From: Allohoeflea poritis
GTDB lineage: Bacteria; Pseudomonadota; Alphaproteobacteria; Rhizobiales; Rhizobiaceae
DNA: 64,000 bases
NCBI RefSeq assembly: GCF_027889715.1
Contig: NZ_JAPJZH010000011.1
Location: forward strand, 1-64,000
Direction: 5' to 3'
The notes under the pieces were generated by a model, which made no database searches, was not told the DNA's origin, and was given only the letters and a program-made list of their open reading frames with translations. The position numbers and the translations under genes were made by a program. Positions 44,291 through 54,039 of the stretch are shown piece after piece (the first letter of the stretch is position 1; every line of letters begins with the position of its first letter).

Positions 44291-45736
44291 ATGGCCAATG
44301 CCGATTATCCAGTCTACGGCAAGATCGACGGCCCGATCGTCATGATCGGCTTCGGCTCCATCGGCCGCGGAACGCTGCCGCTGATCGAGCGCCATTTCGA
44401 CTATGACAAGAGCCGGATGGTCGTCATTGACCCGCGCGACGACGATGCCGATCTGATGCGCGAGCACGGCGTGCGTCACGTTCAGGAGGCGCTCACGCCC
44501 GATAATTACCGCGACCTGCTCGGCACCCTGTTGACCGAGGGCGAGGGCCAGGGCTTCTGCGTCAATCTTTCAGTCGACACCTCGTCCCTGGAACTGATGA
44601 CGTTCTGCCGGGAAATCGGCGTTCCCTATATCGACACGGTGGTCGAGCCGTGGCTGGGCTTCTATTTCGACGACTCGCTCGACAATGCCGCGCGGACCAA
44701 CTACGCGCTACGCGAAACGGTGCGCCGTGAGAAGCGCGCCAGCCCCGGCGGCACCACCGCCGTTTCCTGCTGCGGCGCAAATCCGGGCATGGTCTCATGG
44801 TTCGTCAAGCAGGCGCTCGTCAACCTGGCGAACGACTTGGGTCTCGAATTCCAGCCCCCCGGCCAGGGCGACCGCGAAGGCTGGGCCGCGCTCATGCAAA
44901 GGGTCGGCGTCAAGGGCATACACATTGCCGAGCGCGACACGCAACGCGCCAAAAAGCCGAAGCCGCTCGACGTCTTCTGGAACACCTGGTCAGCGGAAGG
45001 CTTCATATCCGAGGGTCTGCAGCCTTCCGAACTCGGCTGGGGAACGCATGAGAAGTGGAAGCCGGGCAATGCCCACAGCCATCCCGACGGCTGTCAGGCG
45101 GCAATTTATCTGGACCAGCCAGGCGCCAATACCCGCGTGCGCACCTGGTGCCCGACGCCGGGGCCGCAATACGGCTTCCTGGTCACCCACAATGAATCCA
45201 TTTCCATCGCCGATTTCTTCACGCTGAAAGATGAAAACGGCAATGTCGTCTTCAGGCCGACCTGCCATTACGCCTACCATCCAGCCAACGATGCCGTGCT
45301 GTCGCTGCACGAGATGTTCGGCAATGGCGGCAAGCAGCAGCCGGAGCTGCACGTGCTCGACGAGCATGAACTGGTCGACGGGATCGACGAACTTGGCGTG
45401 CTTCTCTACGGCCACGGCAAGAACGCCTACTGGTACGGCTCGCGCCTGTCGGTCGAGGAGACCCGGGAACTTGCGCCCTATCAGAACGCCACCGGGTTGC
45501 AGGTCACGTCGGCCGTCCTTGCCGGCATGGTCTGGGCACTGGAAAATCCGAATGCGGGCATCGTCGAAACCGACGAGATGGACTTCCGCCGCTGCCTTGA
45601 GGTCCAGCTGCCTTATCTCGGCCCCGTCGAGGGACACTACACCGACTGGACCCCGCTCACGGACCGGCCGGGCCTGTTTCCAGAGGATCTCGATGAATCC
45701 GATCCGTGGCAATTCCGCAACGTGCTTGTTCATTAA
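44291..45736 (+). CDS. hss: Homospermidine synthase
   Basis: NAD-dependent enzyme making homospermidine from putrescine, the main triamine of many alphaproteobacteria. The product is 481 aa from the ATG at 44291 (MANADYPVYGKIDG), after an AAAGGAACC ribosome-binding site. The Rossmann motif is VMIGFGSIGRGTLPLI; SPGGTTAVSCCGANPGM, GYISD-like WSAEGFISEGLQPSELGWG and YGSRLSVEET follow. Alone in its transcript. No speF-type leader motif was recognised. Confidence 0.95.
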   Translation: MANADYPVYGKIDGPIVMIGFGSIGRGTLPLIERHFDYDKSRMVVIDPRDDDADLMREHGVRHVQEALTPDNYRDLLGTLLTEGEGQGFCVNLSVDTSSLELMTFCREIGVPYIDTVVEPWLGFYFDDSLDNAARTNYALRETVRREKRASPGGTTAVSCCGANPGMVSWFVKQALVNLANDLGLEFQPPGQGDREGWAALMQRVGVKGIHIAERDTQRAKKPKPLDVFWNTWSAEGFISEGLQPSELGWGTHEKWKPGNAHSHPDGCQAAIYLDQPGANTRVRTWCPTPGPQYGFLVTHNESISIADFFTLKDENGNVVFRPTCHYAYHPANDAVLSLHEMFGNGGKQQPELHVLDEHELVDGIDELGVLLYGHGKNAYWYGSRLSVEETRELAPYQNATGLQVTSAVLAGMVWALENPNAGIVETDEMDFRRCLEVQLPYLGPVEGHYTDWTPLTDRPGLFPEDLDESDPWQFRNVLVH

Positions 45737-45883
45737 TCCGCGTTGAGATTCCTGTCCCATTTCCTTCATGTTGCAGGAATAGGCTGGCCGATGGTATCAG
45801 TGTTACCGACTTGGATCGGACAAGGGGACATGTCCGAACCGGCTATCCCGCCACCGGTCCAACCAAGCAACGCGGAGGCGAAT

Positions 45884-46246
45884 ATGCGGCAATGGATCAG
45901 GCTCGCGACACTTGCAGCGATGGCGGCGGGGTTGGCGGCCTGCCAATCCGGTTACGGGCCCGGATACGGAGGAGATCCGAATTCGATCGAGGGGCTATGG
46001 CTGGATCCGAACGGCATTCAGTCGAGTTTCTCGGCCGGGCGGTTCGAAACCAGGACCACCGATACCAATACGCTGCTGGCGACCGGCAAATATACCTACA
46101 TCAATCCACGGCTGGTGCAGGTTGATATCCGGTCGCTGGTGCGCAACACCAATGCGCGGGTCAACTGTTCGCTCGTGTCGCCGACCAGGCTCAACTGCAC
46201 GTCAAATGAAGGCGGTCAGTTCTCGTTGCAGCGCCGGCTCGGATAA
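45884..46246 (+). CDS. omp10: Outer-membrane lipoprotein of the Omp10 (Brucella) family
   Basis: A 120-aa lipoprotein with signal peptide and lipobox LAAC (C20). The mature part matches my memory of Brucella Omp10: IEGLWLDPNGIQSSFSAG, RFETRTTDTNTLLATGKY, LVQVDIRSLVRNT, NCSLVSPTRLNCTSNEG and FSLQRR. I chose the ATG at 45884 after CGGAGGCG; an upstream in-frame extension is not needed. It is an exposed surface antigen in Brucella; its function in free-living relatives is unclear. Confidence 0.88.
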   Translation: MRQWIRLATLAAMAAGLAACQSGYGPGYGGDPNSIEGLWLDPNGIQSSFSAGRFETRTTDTNTLLATGKYTYINPRLVQVDIRSLVRNTNARVNCSLVSPTRLNCTSNEGGQFSLQRRLG

Positions 46247-46342
46247 ACAACAAAGACCGGCACAATGTCCGGTGCTGCGGCGGGCTCCAGCGGGTTCCGC
46301 CCGGCACCTGTTTGATTGAAATGAAGTAAGGATGAGTACACT

Positions 46343-47596
46343 GTGACCGCTTATTTTGACGACCTGGAAACACGCGACCCGCAACAGCGGGAAGCCGAAC
46401 TGTTTGCGGCCCTTCCGGAATTCCTTGCAAAGGCCATGGGCAAGGCCGAAGGCCTGCGCAGCTGGCTCGGCGACATCGATCCGATGAAAATCAACAATCG
46501 CGAGGCGCTGGCAACACTTCCGGTTCTGCGCAAACCCGAGCTGATGGAATTGCAGGCCGCCAACCCGCCCTTCGGCGGCCTGGCCGATCCCGATGCGCTC
46601 ACCGGCAACCACGTCTTCATGTCGCCCGGCCCCGTCTGGGAGCCGCAGGGTTTCGGCGCCGATCCCTGGCAGTCGGCACGCGGTCTCTTTGCCGCCGGCA
46701 TCCGTTCCGGCGACATCATCCACAATACTTTTTCCTATCACATGACGCCCGGCGCATTCGTCCTCGACGAGGGCGCGCGGGCGCTCGGCTGCCTCGTTTT
46801 TCCGGCCGGTGTCGGCAATACGGAAGCCCAGATCGAGGCCGCTTCGTCGCTCAAGCCGTCCGCCTACACAGGAACGCCCGACTATCTGAAGGTGTTGCTC
46901 GACAAGGCCGAGGAGGCAGGCTGCGACATCTCATCCATCAAGCGGGCCATGGTTTCCGGCGGGGCTCTGTTTCCCTCGCTGCGCGAGGAGTATCGCGAGC
47001 GCGGCATCAAGGTGATGCAGTCCTACGCGACCGCGGACGTCGGCATCATCGCCTATGAGAGCGCCGACAAGGATGGCAATCCGCATCCGGGCATGATCCT
47101 CAACGAGAACATGATCGTCGAGATCGTCCGGCCCGGCACCGGCGATCCGGTGACCGACGGGGAAGTCGGCGAGATCGTCGTCACCTCCCTTAACCCGGCC
47201 TATCCGCTGATCCGGTTCGGCACCGGCGATATGACGGCCGTTATGGACGGCCGCTCTCCGTGCGGGCGCACGGGCATCCGCATCAAGGGATGGATGGGTC
47301 GCGCCGATCAGCGCACCAAGGTCAAGGGCATGTTCGTCGATCCAAAGCAGATCGCCGCCCTGGTCCAGCGGCACGGAGACGTCGCCCGGGCGCGCCTCGT
47401 CGTCGCCCGCAACGGCGATCAGGACGCGATGACGCTGCATGTGGAGCCCTCCGCGGGCGCGACGCCGGACGCGCAGGCTCTGGCCGCCACGCTTGCCGAT
47501 ATCACCAAGCTCAAAGGCGATGTGGTTGTGGCCGAGCAAGGCAGCCTGCCGAACGACGGCAAGGTCATTGCCGACGAGCGCAACTACGACGCATAG
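46343..47596 (+). CDS. PaaK-like adenylate-forming protein with degenerate ATP loop
   Basis: A 417-aa protein of the phenylacetate-CoA ligase family, starting at GTG 46343 with AAGGA about ten bases upstream. The ANL-type layout is kept: KPSAYTGTPDYL, MVSGGALFPSLREEY, QSYATADVGIIAYES, IRFGTGDMTAV, GWMGRADQRTKVKG and a C-terminal subdomain. The phosphate-binding loop, normally SSGTTGKPT, instead reads MSPGPVWEPQG. It may have an altered reaction or nucleotide use. Substrate unknown. Not next to a phenylacetate degradation cluster. Confidence 0.8.
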   Translation: MTAYFDDLETRDPQQREAELFAALPEFLAKAMGKAEGLRSWLGDIDPMKINNREALATLPVLRKPELMELQAANPPFGGLADPDALTGNHVFMSPGPVWEPQGFGADPWQSARGLFAAGIRSGDIIHNTFSYHMTPGAFVLDEGARALGCLVFPAGVGNTEAQIEAASSLKPSAYTGTPDYLKVLLDKAEEAGCDISSIKRAMVSGGALFPSLREEYRERGIKVMQSYATADVGIIAYESADKDGNPHPGMILNENMIVEIVRPGTGDPVTDGEVGEIVVTSLNPAYPLIRFGTGDMTAVMDGRSPCGRTGIRIKGWMGRADQRTKVKGMFVDPKQIAALVQRHGDVARARLVVARNGDQDAMTLHVEPSAGATPDAQALAATLADITKLKGDVVVAEQGSLPNDGKVIADERNYDA

Positions 47597-47758
47597 CCAC
47601 GAAACCGCCGCACGAACGGTCCGCTACGGGTTGCGGCGCAACCTTTATGGTGGGACGATGAACCTCCGCAACGGTCGGCGCAATGCAGGGCATTGCCCAA
47701 GCGGGACGCGACCGGATCTGGCGGGCTTTCGCGTGCCGCATCAGTCATGGAGCTTAGA

Positions 47759-49603
47759 ATGCGAAAATTCCTGCAACGCATGACAGTCACACTTGCCGCG
47801 CTGGCGGCATCGACGGCCATTGCATTGGCCGATTTCGAGCTGAACGTGCTGCATTTCAACGACTTCCACAGCCGCATCCAGCCGATCAACAAATATGATT
47901 CGACCTGCTCGGCCGAGGACGAGACCGACGGCAAGTGCTTCGGCGGCGTCGCCCGGCTGAAGACAGCCATCGACGCGCGCCGCAACGCGCTGAACAACGT
48001 CCTCGTCCTGTCGGCGGGCGACAATTTCCAGGGGTCCGTGTTCTACTCGGTCTACAAGGGCAAGGCCGAAGCCGAGTTCCTCGATCTTCTTGGTCTGGAT
48101 GCCAATGTTCTGGGAAATCATGAATTCGACGATGGCGACGAGGCGCTCGCCTCGTTTCTCGACAACACCAATTTCCCGACCATCTACGGCAACGCGCTGA
48201 TCGGCGCCAACAGCCCGCTGGCCGGCAAGATGGTCGAGCATGTCATCAAGGAGTTCGGCGACGTGAAGGTCGGCATTGTCGGCGCGGTGACCACCGACAC
48301 GGTCGAAACGTCGTCGCCGAGCGAGGCCGTGCTCTTCATGGACCCGGTGCTGTACCTCAATGACGCCGTCAAGGCGGTCCGTGCCGCGGGGGCCACGAAA
48401 GTGATCGCCCTCACCCATGTCGGCATCGAAGAAGACAAGAAGATCGCCGCGCAGGTTGACGGGATCGACCTCATCGTCGGTGGCCATTCCAACACGCTGC
48501 TGTCGAACACCGCCGACAAGGCCGAGGGGCCCTATCCGTTGATGCTGACGGGTCCGTCCGGCAAGCAGGTGGCAATGGTTTCGGCCTATGCCTATTCGAA
48601 ATATCTCGGCGAGGTGAAAATCGTCTTCGACGATGACGGCAACATCAAGAGCGCCTCGGGCGAGCCGATCCTGCTCGATTCAAGCTTCAAGCCGAACGAG
48701 GCCATGGTGGCCCGCATTTCCGAACTCGCCAAACCGATCGAGGAGGAGATGAAGCGGGTTATCGCGGTCGCGGCGGCGCCGATCGACGGCAATCGCGCAA
48801 GCTGCCGGGCCAGGGAATGCGAGATGGGCAATCTGGTGACCGATGCCATGCTGGACCGTGTTTCCGGCCAGGGCATTTCCATCGCCATCCAGAACGGCGG
48901 CGGATTGCGCGCCTCGATCGATGCCGGCGATATCACCGCCGGCGAGGTACTGACCGTCCTTCCGTTCCAGAACACCCTGGCGACCTTCAAACTGATCGGA
49001 TCGGATGTCGTTGCGGCACTGGAAAACGGCGTCAGCCAGGTTGAAGAGGGCGCCGGGCGCTTTCCGCAGGTGGCCGGCCTGAAATACAGTTTCGACCTGT
49101 CACTGCCGCCGGGCAGCCGCACGTCGAATGTCATGGTCGAGGACAACGGCCAGTACAAGCCGATCGATCTCAACGCCACTTACGGGATCGTTTCCAACAA
49201 CTTCATGCGCGCCGGCGGCGACGGCTACAAGGTTTTCGCCACCAAGGGCACCGATGCCTATGACTACGGCCCGGGCCTGGAAGACGTGGTGTCGGCCTAC
49301 CTGACGCAGAAATCACCCTACCAGCCCTATGTTGGCGACCGCATCACCGAGGTCACGCCCAATCAGAAGTCGGCGACCAAGGACGACGGCACCGTCACCG
49401 AGGAGGTGAAGGCCTTGCAGACCACGGCAAGCGAGACCGGCAAGCATGTGGTCGAAACGGGTGACAATCTTTGGAAACTGGCCGAGAAGTATCTCGGCGA
49501 TCCGTTCCGATGGGGCGATATCGCCAAGGCCAATCCCGATCAGGATCCGCACAAGCTGGACGTCGGCCAGCAGCTCAACATCCCGGCCAAGCAGAACCAG
49601 TAG
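47759..49603 (+). CDS. Periplasmic 5'-nucleotidase (UshA-like) with C-terminal LysM domain
   Basis: A 614-aa exported enzyme with signal peptide (about 1-24). An N-terminal metallophosphoesterase domain carries NVLHFNDFHSRI, LSAGDNFQGS, VLGNHEFDDGDE, ALTHVGIEEDK and VGGHSNT, and a 5-nucleotidase C-terminal domain carries CEMGNLVTDAML, IAIQNGGGLRAS and NNFMRAGGDGYK. A LysM domain ends it (about 562-612, HVVETGDNLWKLAEKYLG). It should dephosphorylate nucleotides for uptake while bound to peptidoglycan. The start at 47759 is set by GGAG upstream. Confidence 0.93.
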   Translation: MRKFLQRMTVTLAALAASTAIALADFELNVLHFNDFHSRIQPINKYDSTCSAEDETDGKCFGGVARLKTAIDARRNALNNVLVLSAGDNFQGSVFYSVYKGKAEAEFLDLLGLDANVLGNHEFDDGDEALASFLDNTNFPTIYGNALIGANSPLAGKMVEHVIKEFGDVKVGIVGAVTTDTVETSSPSEAVLFMDPVLYLNDAVKAVRAAGATKVIALTHVGIEEDKKIAAQVDGIDLIVGGHSNTLLSNTADKAEGPYPLMLTGPSGKQVAMVSAYAYSKYLGEVKIVFDDDGNIKSASGEPILLDSSFKPNEAMVARISELAKPIEEEMKRVIAVAAAPIDGNRASCRARECEMGNLVTDAMLDRVSGQGISIAIQNGGGLRASIDAGDITAGEVLTVLPFQNTLATFKLIGSDVVAALENGVSQVEEGAGRFPQVAGLKYSFDLSLPPGSRTSNVMVEDNGQYKPIDLNATYGIVSNNFMRAGGDGYKVFATKGTDAYDYGPGLEDVVSAYLTQKSPYQPYVGDRITEVTPNQKSATKDDGTVTEEVKALQTTASETGKHVVETGDNLWKLAEKYLGDPFRWGDIAKANPDQDPHKLDVGQQLNIPAKQNQ

Positions 49604-49620
49604 GCAAGACCGCTATCCTG

Positions 49621-49653
49621 AGCAAGGCGCGCTCCCTCTCAGGGGGCGCACCT
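49621..49653 (+). terminator. Stem-loop after the 5'-nucleotidase gene
   Basis: The outer arms CAAGG/CCTTG and inner arms GCGC-CCC/GGG-GCGC form a long imperfect stem starting 18 bases after the stop. The T-run is poor (TCTTC), so this may be a Rho-dependent end. Confidence 0.45.
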
Positions 49654-49723
49654 TGTCTTCAATGACGGCCGTCAGAAAGGCACGCATACCGCAAAGCCGG
49701 GCACAGTGTTGCATCGATTGTGC

Positions 49724-49751
49724 TTGAAAAAACCCTGCTGCCACATATGTT
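49724..49751 (+). promoter_or_regulatory. Candidate sigma-70 promoter of hemH
   Basis: TTGAAA (49724-49729) and TATGTT (49746-49751) are 16 bases apart, ending 27 bases before the hemH ATG. No clear Irr or Fur box was seen. Confidence 0.45.
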
Positions 49752-49778
49752 CCGGTCAAACATTTGAACGGATCAAAC

Positions 49779-50837
49779 ATGAAACACGCCGACAGCACCG
49801 ATCTGAAAACCGTGGCCTCCCCCCTGCCCTCCGGCCATCCGGGTGTCGCCTTCGGCAAGGTCGGCGTCCTGCTCGTCAATCTGGGTACGCCCGACGGTAC
49901 GGACTACACCTCGATGCGGCGCTATCTGCGCGAGTTCCTGACCGACAAGCGGGTGATCGAATGGCCGCGCGCGCTCTGGTATCCGATCCTCTTCGGCATC
50001 GTGCTCAATACGCGGCCCGGAAAGGTCGGCAAGGCCTATGAGAGCATCTGGAACAAGGAACTGGACGAAAGTTATCTGCGCACCTATACGCGCAACCAGT
50101 CCGACCGGTTGGCCGAAACATTCGCTGCACACCCCGATGTCGTTGTCGACTGGGCGATGCGCTACGGCCAGCCGTCGATTCCGGACCGCCTGACTGCCCT
50201 GAAAGAAGCCGGATGCGAACGCATCCTGCTGTTCCCGCTCTATCCGCAATATGCCGCCAGCACCACGGCAACGGTCAATGACAAGGCCTTCGAGACGCTG
50301 ATGGCGATGCGCTGGCAGCCGGCGCTGCGCACCGTGCCGCCCTATCATGACGATCCAGCCTATATCGGGGCGATCGCCGATTCGATCACCAGCCACCTGT
50401 CCACGCTGGACTGGGAACCGGAACTGGTCGTCGCATCCTTCCATGGCATACCGCAATCCTATTTCAAGAACGGCGATCCCTATCACTGCCATTGCATGAA
50501 GACGGCGCGCCTCGTGCGCGAACGGCTGGGCTGGGACGATGGCAAGCTGATGACCACATTCCAGTCCCGCTTCGGCCCTGAGGAGTGGCTGCAGCCCTAT
50601 ACGGATGAAACGGTCGAGAAACTGGCCAAGGACGGCGTCAAGCGTCTTGCCGTCATCAATCCGGGCTTTGTTTCCGACTGTCTGGAAACGCTTGAGGAGA
50701 TTGCCGGCGAAGCCGGCGAAATCTTCCACGAGAATGGCGGCGAGCAATTCACCCACATTCCCTGCCTCAACGACGGGCCCGCAGGCATGGCGGTCATCGA
50801 AACTGTCGTGCGGCGCGAATTGCAGGGCTGGCTGTAA
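49779..50837 (+). CDS. hemH: Ferrochelatase
   Basis: Inserts ferrous iron into protoporphyrin IX, the last step of haem synthesis. The product is 352 aa from the ATG at 49779 (MKHADSTDLKTVASPL). It has the GVLLVNLGTPDGTDYTSMRR start of the fold, MRYGQPSI, LFPLYPQYAAST, the catalytic histidine in SFHGIPQSYF, and a late NPGFVSDCLETLEEI. An upstream TTG in frame is less likely. Monocistronic. Confidence 0.97.
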   Translation: MKHADSTDLKTVASPLPSGHPGVAFGKVGVLLVNLGTPDGTDYTSMRRYLREFLTDKRVIEWPRALWYPILFGIVLNTRPGKVGKAYESIWNKELDESYLRTYTRNQSDRLAETFAAHPDVVVDWAMRYGQPSIPDRLTALKEAGCERILLFPLYPQYAASTTATVNDKAFETLMAMRWQPALRTVPPYHDDPAYIGAIADSITSHLSTLDWEPELVVASFHGIPQSYFKNGDPYHCHCMKTARLVRERLGWDDGKLMTTFQSRFGPEEWLQPYTDETVEKLAKDGVKRLAVINPGFVSDCLETLEEIAGEAGEIFHENGGEQFTHIPCLNDGPAGMAVIETVVRRELQGWL

Positions 50838-50996
50838 ACGGGCCCCGTTTTCGCACGGCAATCCACACGCAAACCGCGACATGTTTGCAACTTTTCCGGC
50901 TTACACCCATTTTAGGTCCGGGGGCCGGGGACATGCGAACTGATTCGCCTTCGTTCCAGTTTGCCCGGATCGGCGGATTACAACGGGAGACAAAAT

Positions 50997-51992
50997 ATGC
51001 CTTTCAGCGGATTCGACATTGCGGTTCTCGTCTTTGTCGTTCTTGTCGTTCTTGTCCTCTTTGCCGGAATCAAGACGATACCCCAGGGTTTCAACTACAC
51101 GGTCGAAAGGTTCGGCCGCTATACGAAGACGCTCGAACCGGGCCTCAATCTCATCATCCCCTTTGTCGACCGCGTCGGCGCGCGCATGAACATGATGGAG
51201 CAGGTTCTCGACGTGCCGACCCAGGAAGTGATCACCAAGGACAACGCGTCGGTGGCCGCCGATGCCGTTGCCTTCTACCAGGTCCTCAACGCACCGCAGG
51301 CGGCTTACCAGGTCAACAATCTGGAAACGGCGCTCCTCAACCTGACCATGACGAATATCCGTTCGGTCATGGGTTCGATGGATCTCGACGAGCTCCTGTC
51401 CAACCGCGACGCCATCAATGACCGGCTGCTGCGCGTTGTCGACGAGGCCGCAAGCCCCTGGGGAATCAAGATCACCCGCGTCGAGATCAAGGACATCAAC
51501 CCGCCCAACGATCTTGTCGACGCGATGGCCCGTCAGATGAAGGCCGAGCGCGACAAGCGCGCCGAGGTGCTTGAGGCCGAAGGCTCGCGAAACGCCCAGA
51601 TCCTGCGCGCCGAGGGCGCGAAGCAGGCAGCCATCCTGGAAGCCGAAGGCACACGCGAGGCGGCATTCCGCGAAGCCGAGGCCCGTGAGCGACTGGCCGA
51701 GGCCGAAGCCAAGGCGACCAAGGTGGTTTCGGACGCCATTGCCGTCGGCGATGTCCAGGCCATCAACTACTTCGTCGCCCAGAAATACACCGAGGCGATC
51801 CAGTCGATCGGAACCGCCCGCAACCAGAAGATCGTGCTGATGCCCATGGAGGCCTCGTCGCTGATCGGCTCGCTCGGCGGCATCGGCGCAATCGCCAAGG
51901 AGGTCTTCGGCGAAGGCGGTCAGCCGGCCTCCGGCTCGACACAACGGCGCGGCTCCGTTCCATCGGCCGGCTTCCGGGATGACGAGACATGA
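50997..51992 (+). CDS. SPFH/band-7 domain membrane protein (QmcA-like)
   Basis: A 331-aa protein with an N-terminal membrane helix (about 5-25), a stomatin/prohibitin SPFH domain ([46 protein letters not shown]) and a long charged helix ([16 protein letters not shown] repeats). SPFH proteins build large membrane rings that work with NfeD partners and proteases in quality control. The next gene, overlapping by four bases, is the NfeD partner. ATG at 50997 after ACGGGAGA. Confidence 0.94.
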   Translation: MPFSGFDIAVLVFVVLVVLVLFAGIKTIPQGFNYTVERFGRYTKTLEPGLNLIIPFVDRVGARMNMMEQVLDVPTQEVITKDNASVAADAVAFYQVLNAPQAAYQVNNLETALLNLTMTNIRSVMGSMDLDELLSNRDAINDRLLRVVDEAASPWGIKITRVEIKDINPPNDLVDAMARQMKAERDKRAEVLEAEGSRNAQILRAEGAKQAAILEAEGTREAAFREAEARERLAEAEAKATKVVSDAIAVGDVQAINYFVAQKYTEAIQSIGTARNQKIVLMPMEASSLIGSLGGIGAIAKEVFGEGGQPASGSTQRRGSVPSAGFRDDET

Positions 51993-52444
51993 TCCAGCGC
52001 ATCGTCCTCGAGCTCGGTCCCTGGAGCTGGTGGGTCCTGGGTCTTGTTCTTTTGGCCGCCGAGATCCTCATGCCGGGCGTGTTCCTGATCTGGATCGGCA
52101 TCGCCGCGATCATTGTCGGCTGCCTTTCGCTGCTGTTCTGGTCCGATCCGTTCTGGGTCTGGCAGGTGCAGATCCTCGTCTTCGCGGTGCTGGCCGTGGC
52201 GGCGGCGATTGTCGGGCGGCGCATCATGGCCCGCAGCGGCAAGTCCGACGAGCCATTGCTCAACAAGCGCGGCGCCAGTCTTGTCGGCCGCACCGCGACA
52301 CTGTCCGAGCCGATCAGCGAAGGCCGGGGTCGCATCCGCATCGATGACACCACCTGGGTGGTGAACGGCCCGGACCTGCCCATCGGCACACAGGTGCGCG
52401 TCGTCGAAAGCACCGGACGGGAGCTGAGGGTCGAGGCCGCCTGA
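51989..52444 (+). CDS. NfeD-family membrane protein
   Basis: A 151-aa protein of the short NfeD type, with two to three hydrophobic helices in the first 85 residues ([20 protein letters not shown] and [14 protein letters not shown]) and a C-terminal OB-fold ([17 protein letters not shown] to [17 protein letters not shown]). It pairs with the SPFH protein upstream, the usual NfeD-SPFH operon, with a four-base overlap (ATGA). Confidence 0.93.
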   Translation: MIQRIVLELGPWSWWVLGLVLLAAEILMPGVFLIWIGIAAIIVGCLSLLFWSDPFWVWQVQILVFAVLAVAAAIVGRRIMARSGKSDEPLLNKRGASLVGRTATLSEPISEGRGRIRIDDTTWVVNGPDLPIGTQVRVVESTGRELRVEAA

Positions 52445-52546
52445 GCCTCGTTTCACGCGCCCCATTCGCGCAGGCGCGTAAAGGAAGCCTTAACCACGAC
52501 GCTTTACGGTTTGACAAGATTTCAAACCGGTTCAGGCCACCCGCCC

Positions 52547-54031
52547 ATGGCGTCGCGTAAACGCATTGTCACAACATTCGGGTTTTCTGCATCCCCGCCG
52601 CGGGCGGGGTTGTTTCTTCTGGTGACCGCCGCATGCCTGGCGCACCCTGACGCGGCGCGCACCCAGACGATCAGCAACGAAGATCTCCTGCTGCGCGGCA
52701 TCACCGATGACGACGGTCTCAGCAGCACAGAGCGCCGGCGGCTGTTTCGCGCCGCCGAGCGCATTGTCGAGGATCCGGAAGAAGACGAGGCTGTTGAGGA
52801 ACCGCCGCTGATTATCGAGCCCATCGAACCCGTGCAGGATGGCGACACCATCAATCCCCGCACCGAACCTGTTGCCACGCAGGTGAACCGGCTCGACGAT
52901 CCCGATCCTTTCGCGCCGGTCGGCATTCGTGTCGGCACCTTCGTGATGCGCCCGTCGGTGACCCAGCAGATCGCCTATGAGCACGAGACGGACGGAACGG
53001 CGACCGTATCGCGGACCTACAGCCGGACGGTGCTCGATACGGAGATCGAATCCGACTGGTCACGGCATCAACTGATCATCGGCGCCGAGCAGGTGATCGA
53101 CAAGACGATCAGCGGCGCCGGATCGGAAGACCCGCAAACCACGGTCAATGCGGATCTGCGGCTCGATATCTCCTCGACCACCACAGCCAATCTCAGCTTC
53201 GACTACCAGTTCGGCCGCGAGAACCAGACCGACGCCAACGCCATAACGGACGCCATCGCCCAGGCGGAAGTCCACACGTTCGATGCCTCCGCTTCGCTCA
53301 CCCACCTGTTCGGCACCTGGCGTGGCACCGCCACCATCGATGGCGGACGCACCACCTTTGGCAGCGCCGAACTGTCGGGCGGCACATTCGAATCGCTATC
53401 CGACCGCGATGAAAACAACTACACCGTCACGCTGCGCGCCGGCCTGGAGACAGGATCCGCTCACCGCCCGTTCATCGAGGGCGATTTTGGCCAGATCATC
53501 TATGACGACACGCTGGATTCCTCTGGGTTCGACCGCTCGTCGCGCACCTATGGGCTGAGGGCGGGCGTCGCCACGGATTTCGGCGAAAAGCTGACCGGCG
53601 AAATCGCCGTCGGTTATGCCCAGCGCGATATCGACGACAGCCGGCTTGAGCCGATCAAGGCGTTCACGGTTGACGGTTTCGCGACCTGGTCGCCACGGCG
53701 TGGCACCGATGTGCTGATGGGGCTGTCCACCGCCCTCGAGGACTCCACGACCGCGGATGAATCCGGTTCCGTCTATTATGCCGCGACCGCCGAGGTGACG
53801 CACAGGCTGCGCACCACCGTCGAGGTCAGTGCCAGCGGATTCATCGGCTGGCGGGACTATGTCGGCACGACGCCCAACCAGATCCTGGCGGGCGCCGGCG
53901 CCGGCATGACATGGTGGCTCAACCGCTATTTCGCAATCGATGGCGGCGTCACCTATCAGCGGACCTTCAATGACGGCGGCACCGAAGAGGACGATCTTTT
54001 CGTCGGCGTCGGCGTCAAGATGCAGCGCTAA
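52547..54031 (+). CDS. Outer-membrane beta-barrel protein
   Basis: About 494 aa with a signal region (GLFLLVTAACLAHPDAA, probably cleaved near ARTQ). An acidic proline-rich linker (EEDEAVEEPPLIIEPIEPV) leads to a C-terminal barrel of alternating strands, ending in the outer-membrane signature DLFVGVGVKMQR. It resembles large capsule- or surface-linked barrels (BBP2-type) of Hyphomicrobiales. Ligand unknown. The start is ATG at 52547, or a TTG at 52511. It is eight bases from the convergent galU stop. Confidence 0.82.
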   Translation: MASRKRIVTTFGFSASPPRAGLFLLVTAACLAHPDAARTQTISNEDLLLRGITDDDGLSSTERRRLFRAAERIVEDPEEDEAVEEPPLIIEPIEPVQDGDTINPRTEPVATQVNRLDDPDPFAPVGIRVGTFVMRPSVTQQIAYEHETDGTATVSRTYSRTVLDTEIESDWSRHQLIIGAEQVIDKTISGAGSEDPQTTVNADLRLDISSTTTANLSFDYQFGRENQTDANAITDAIAQAEVHTFDASASLTHLFGTWRGTATIDGGRTTFGSAELSGGTFESLSDRDENNYTVTLRAGLETGSAHRPFIEGDFGQIIYDDTLDSSGFDRSSRTYGLRAGVATDFGEKLTGEIAVGYAQRDIDDSRLEPIKAFTVDGFATWSPRRGTDVLMGLSTALEDSTTADESGSVYYAATAEVTHRLRTTVEVSASGFIGWRDYVGTTPNQILAGAGAGMTWWLNRYFAIDGGVTYQRTFNDGGTEEDDLFVGVGVKMQR

Positions 54032-54039
54032 CGCAGCTT

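Noticed and set aside
50836-50851. Terminator after hemH
   Set aside because: Only a 6-bp stem overlapping the stop codon; too weak to list.
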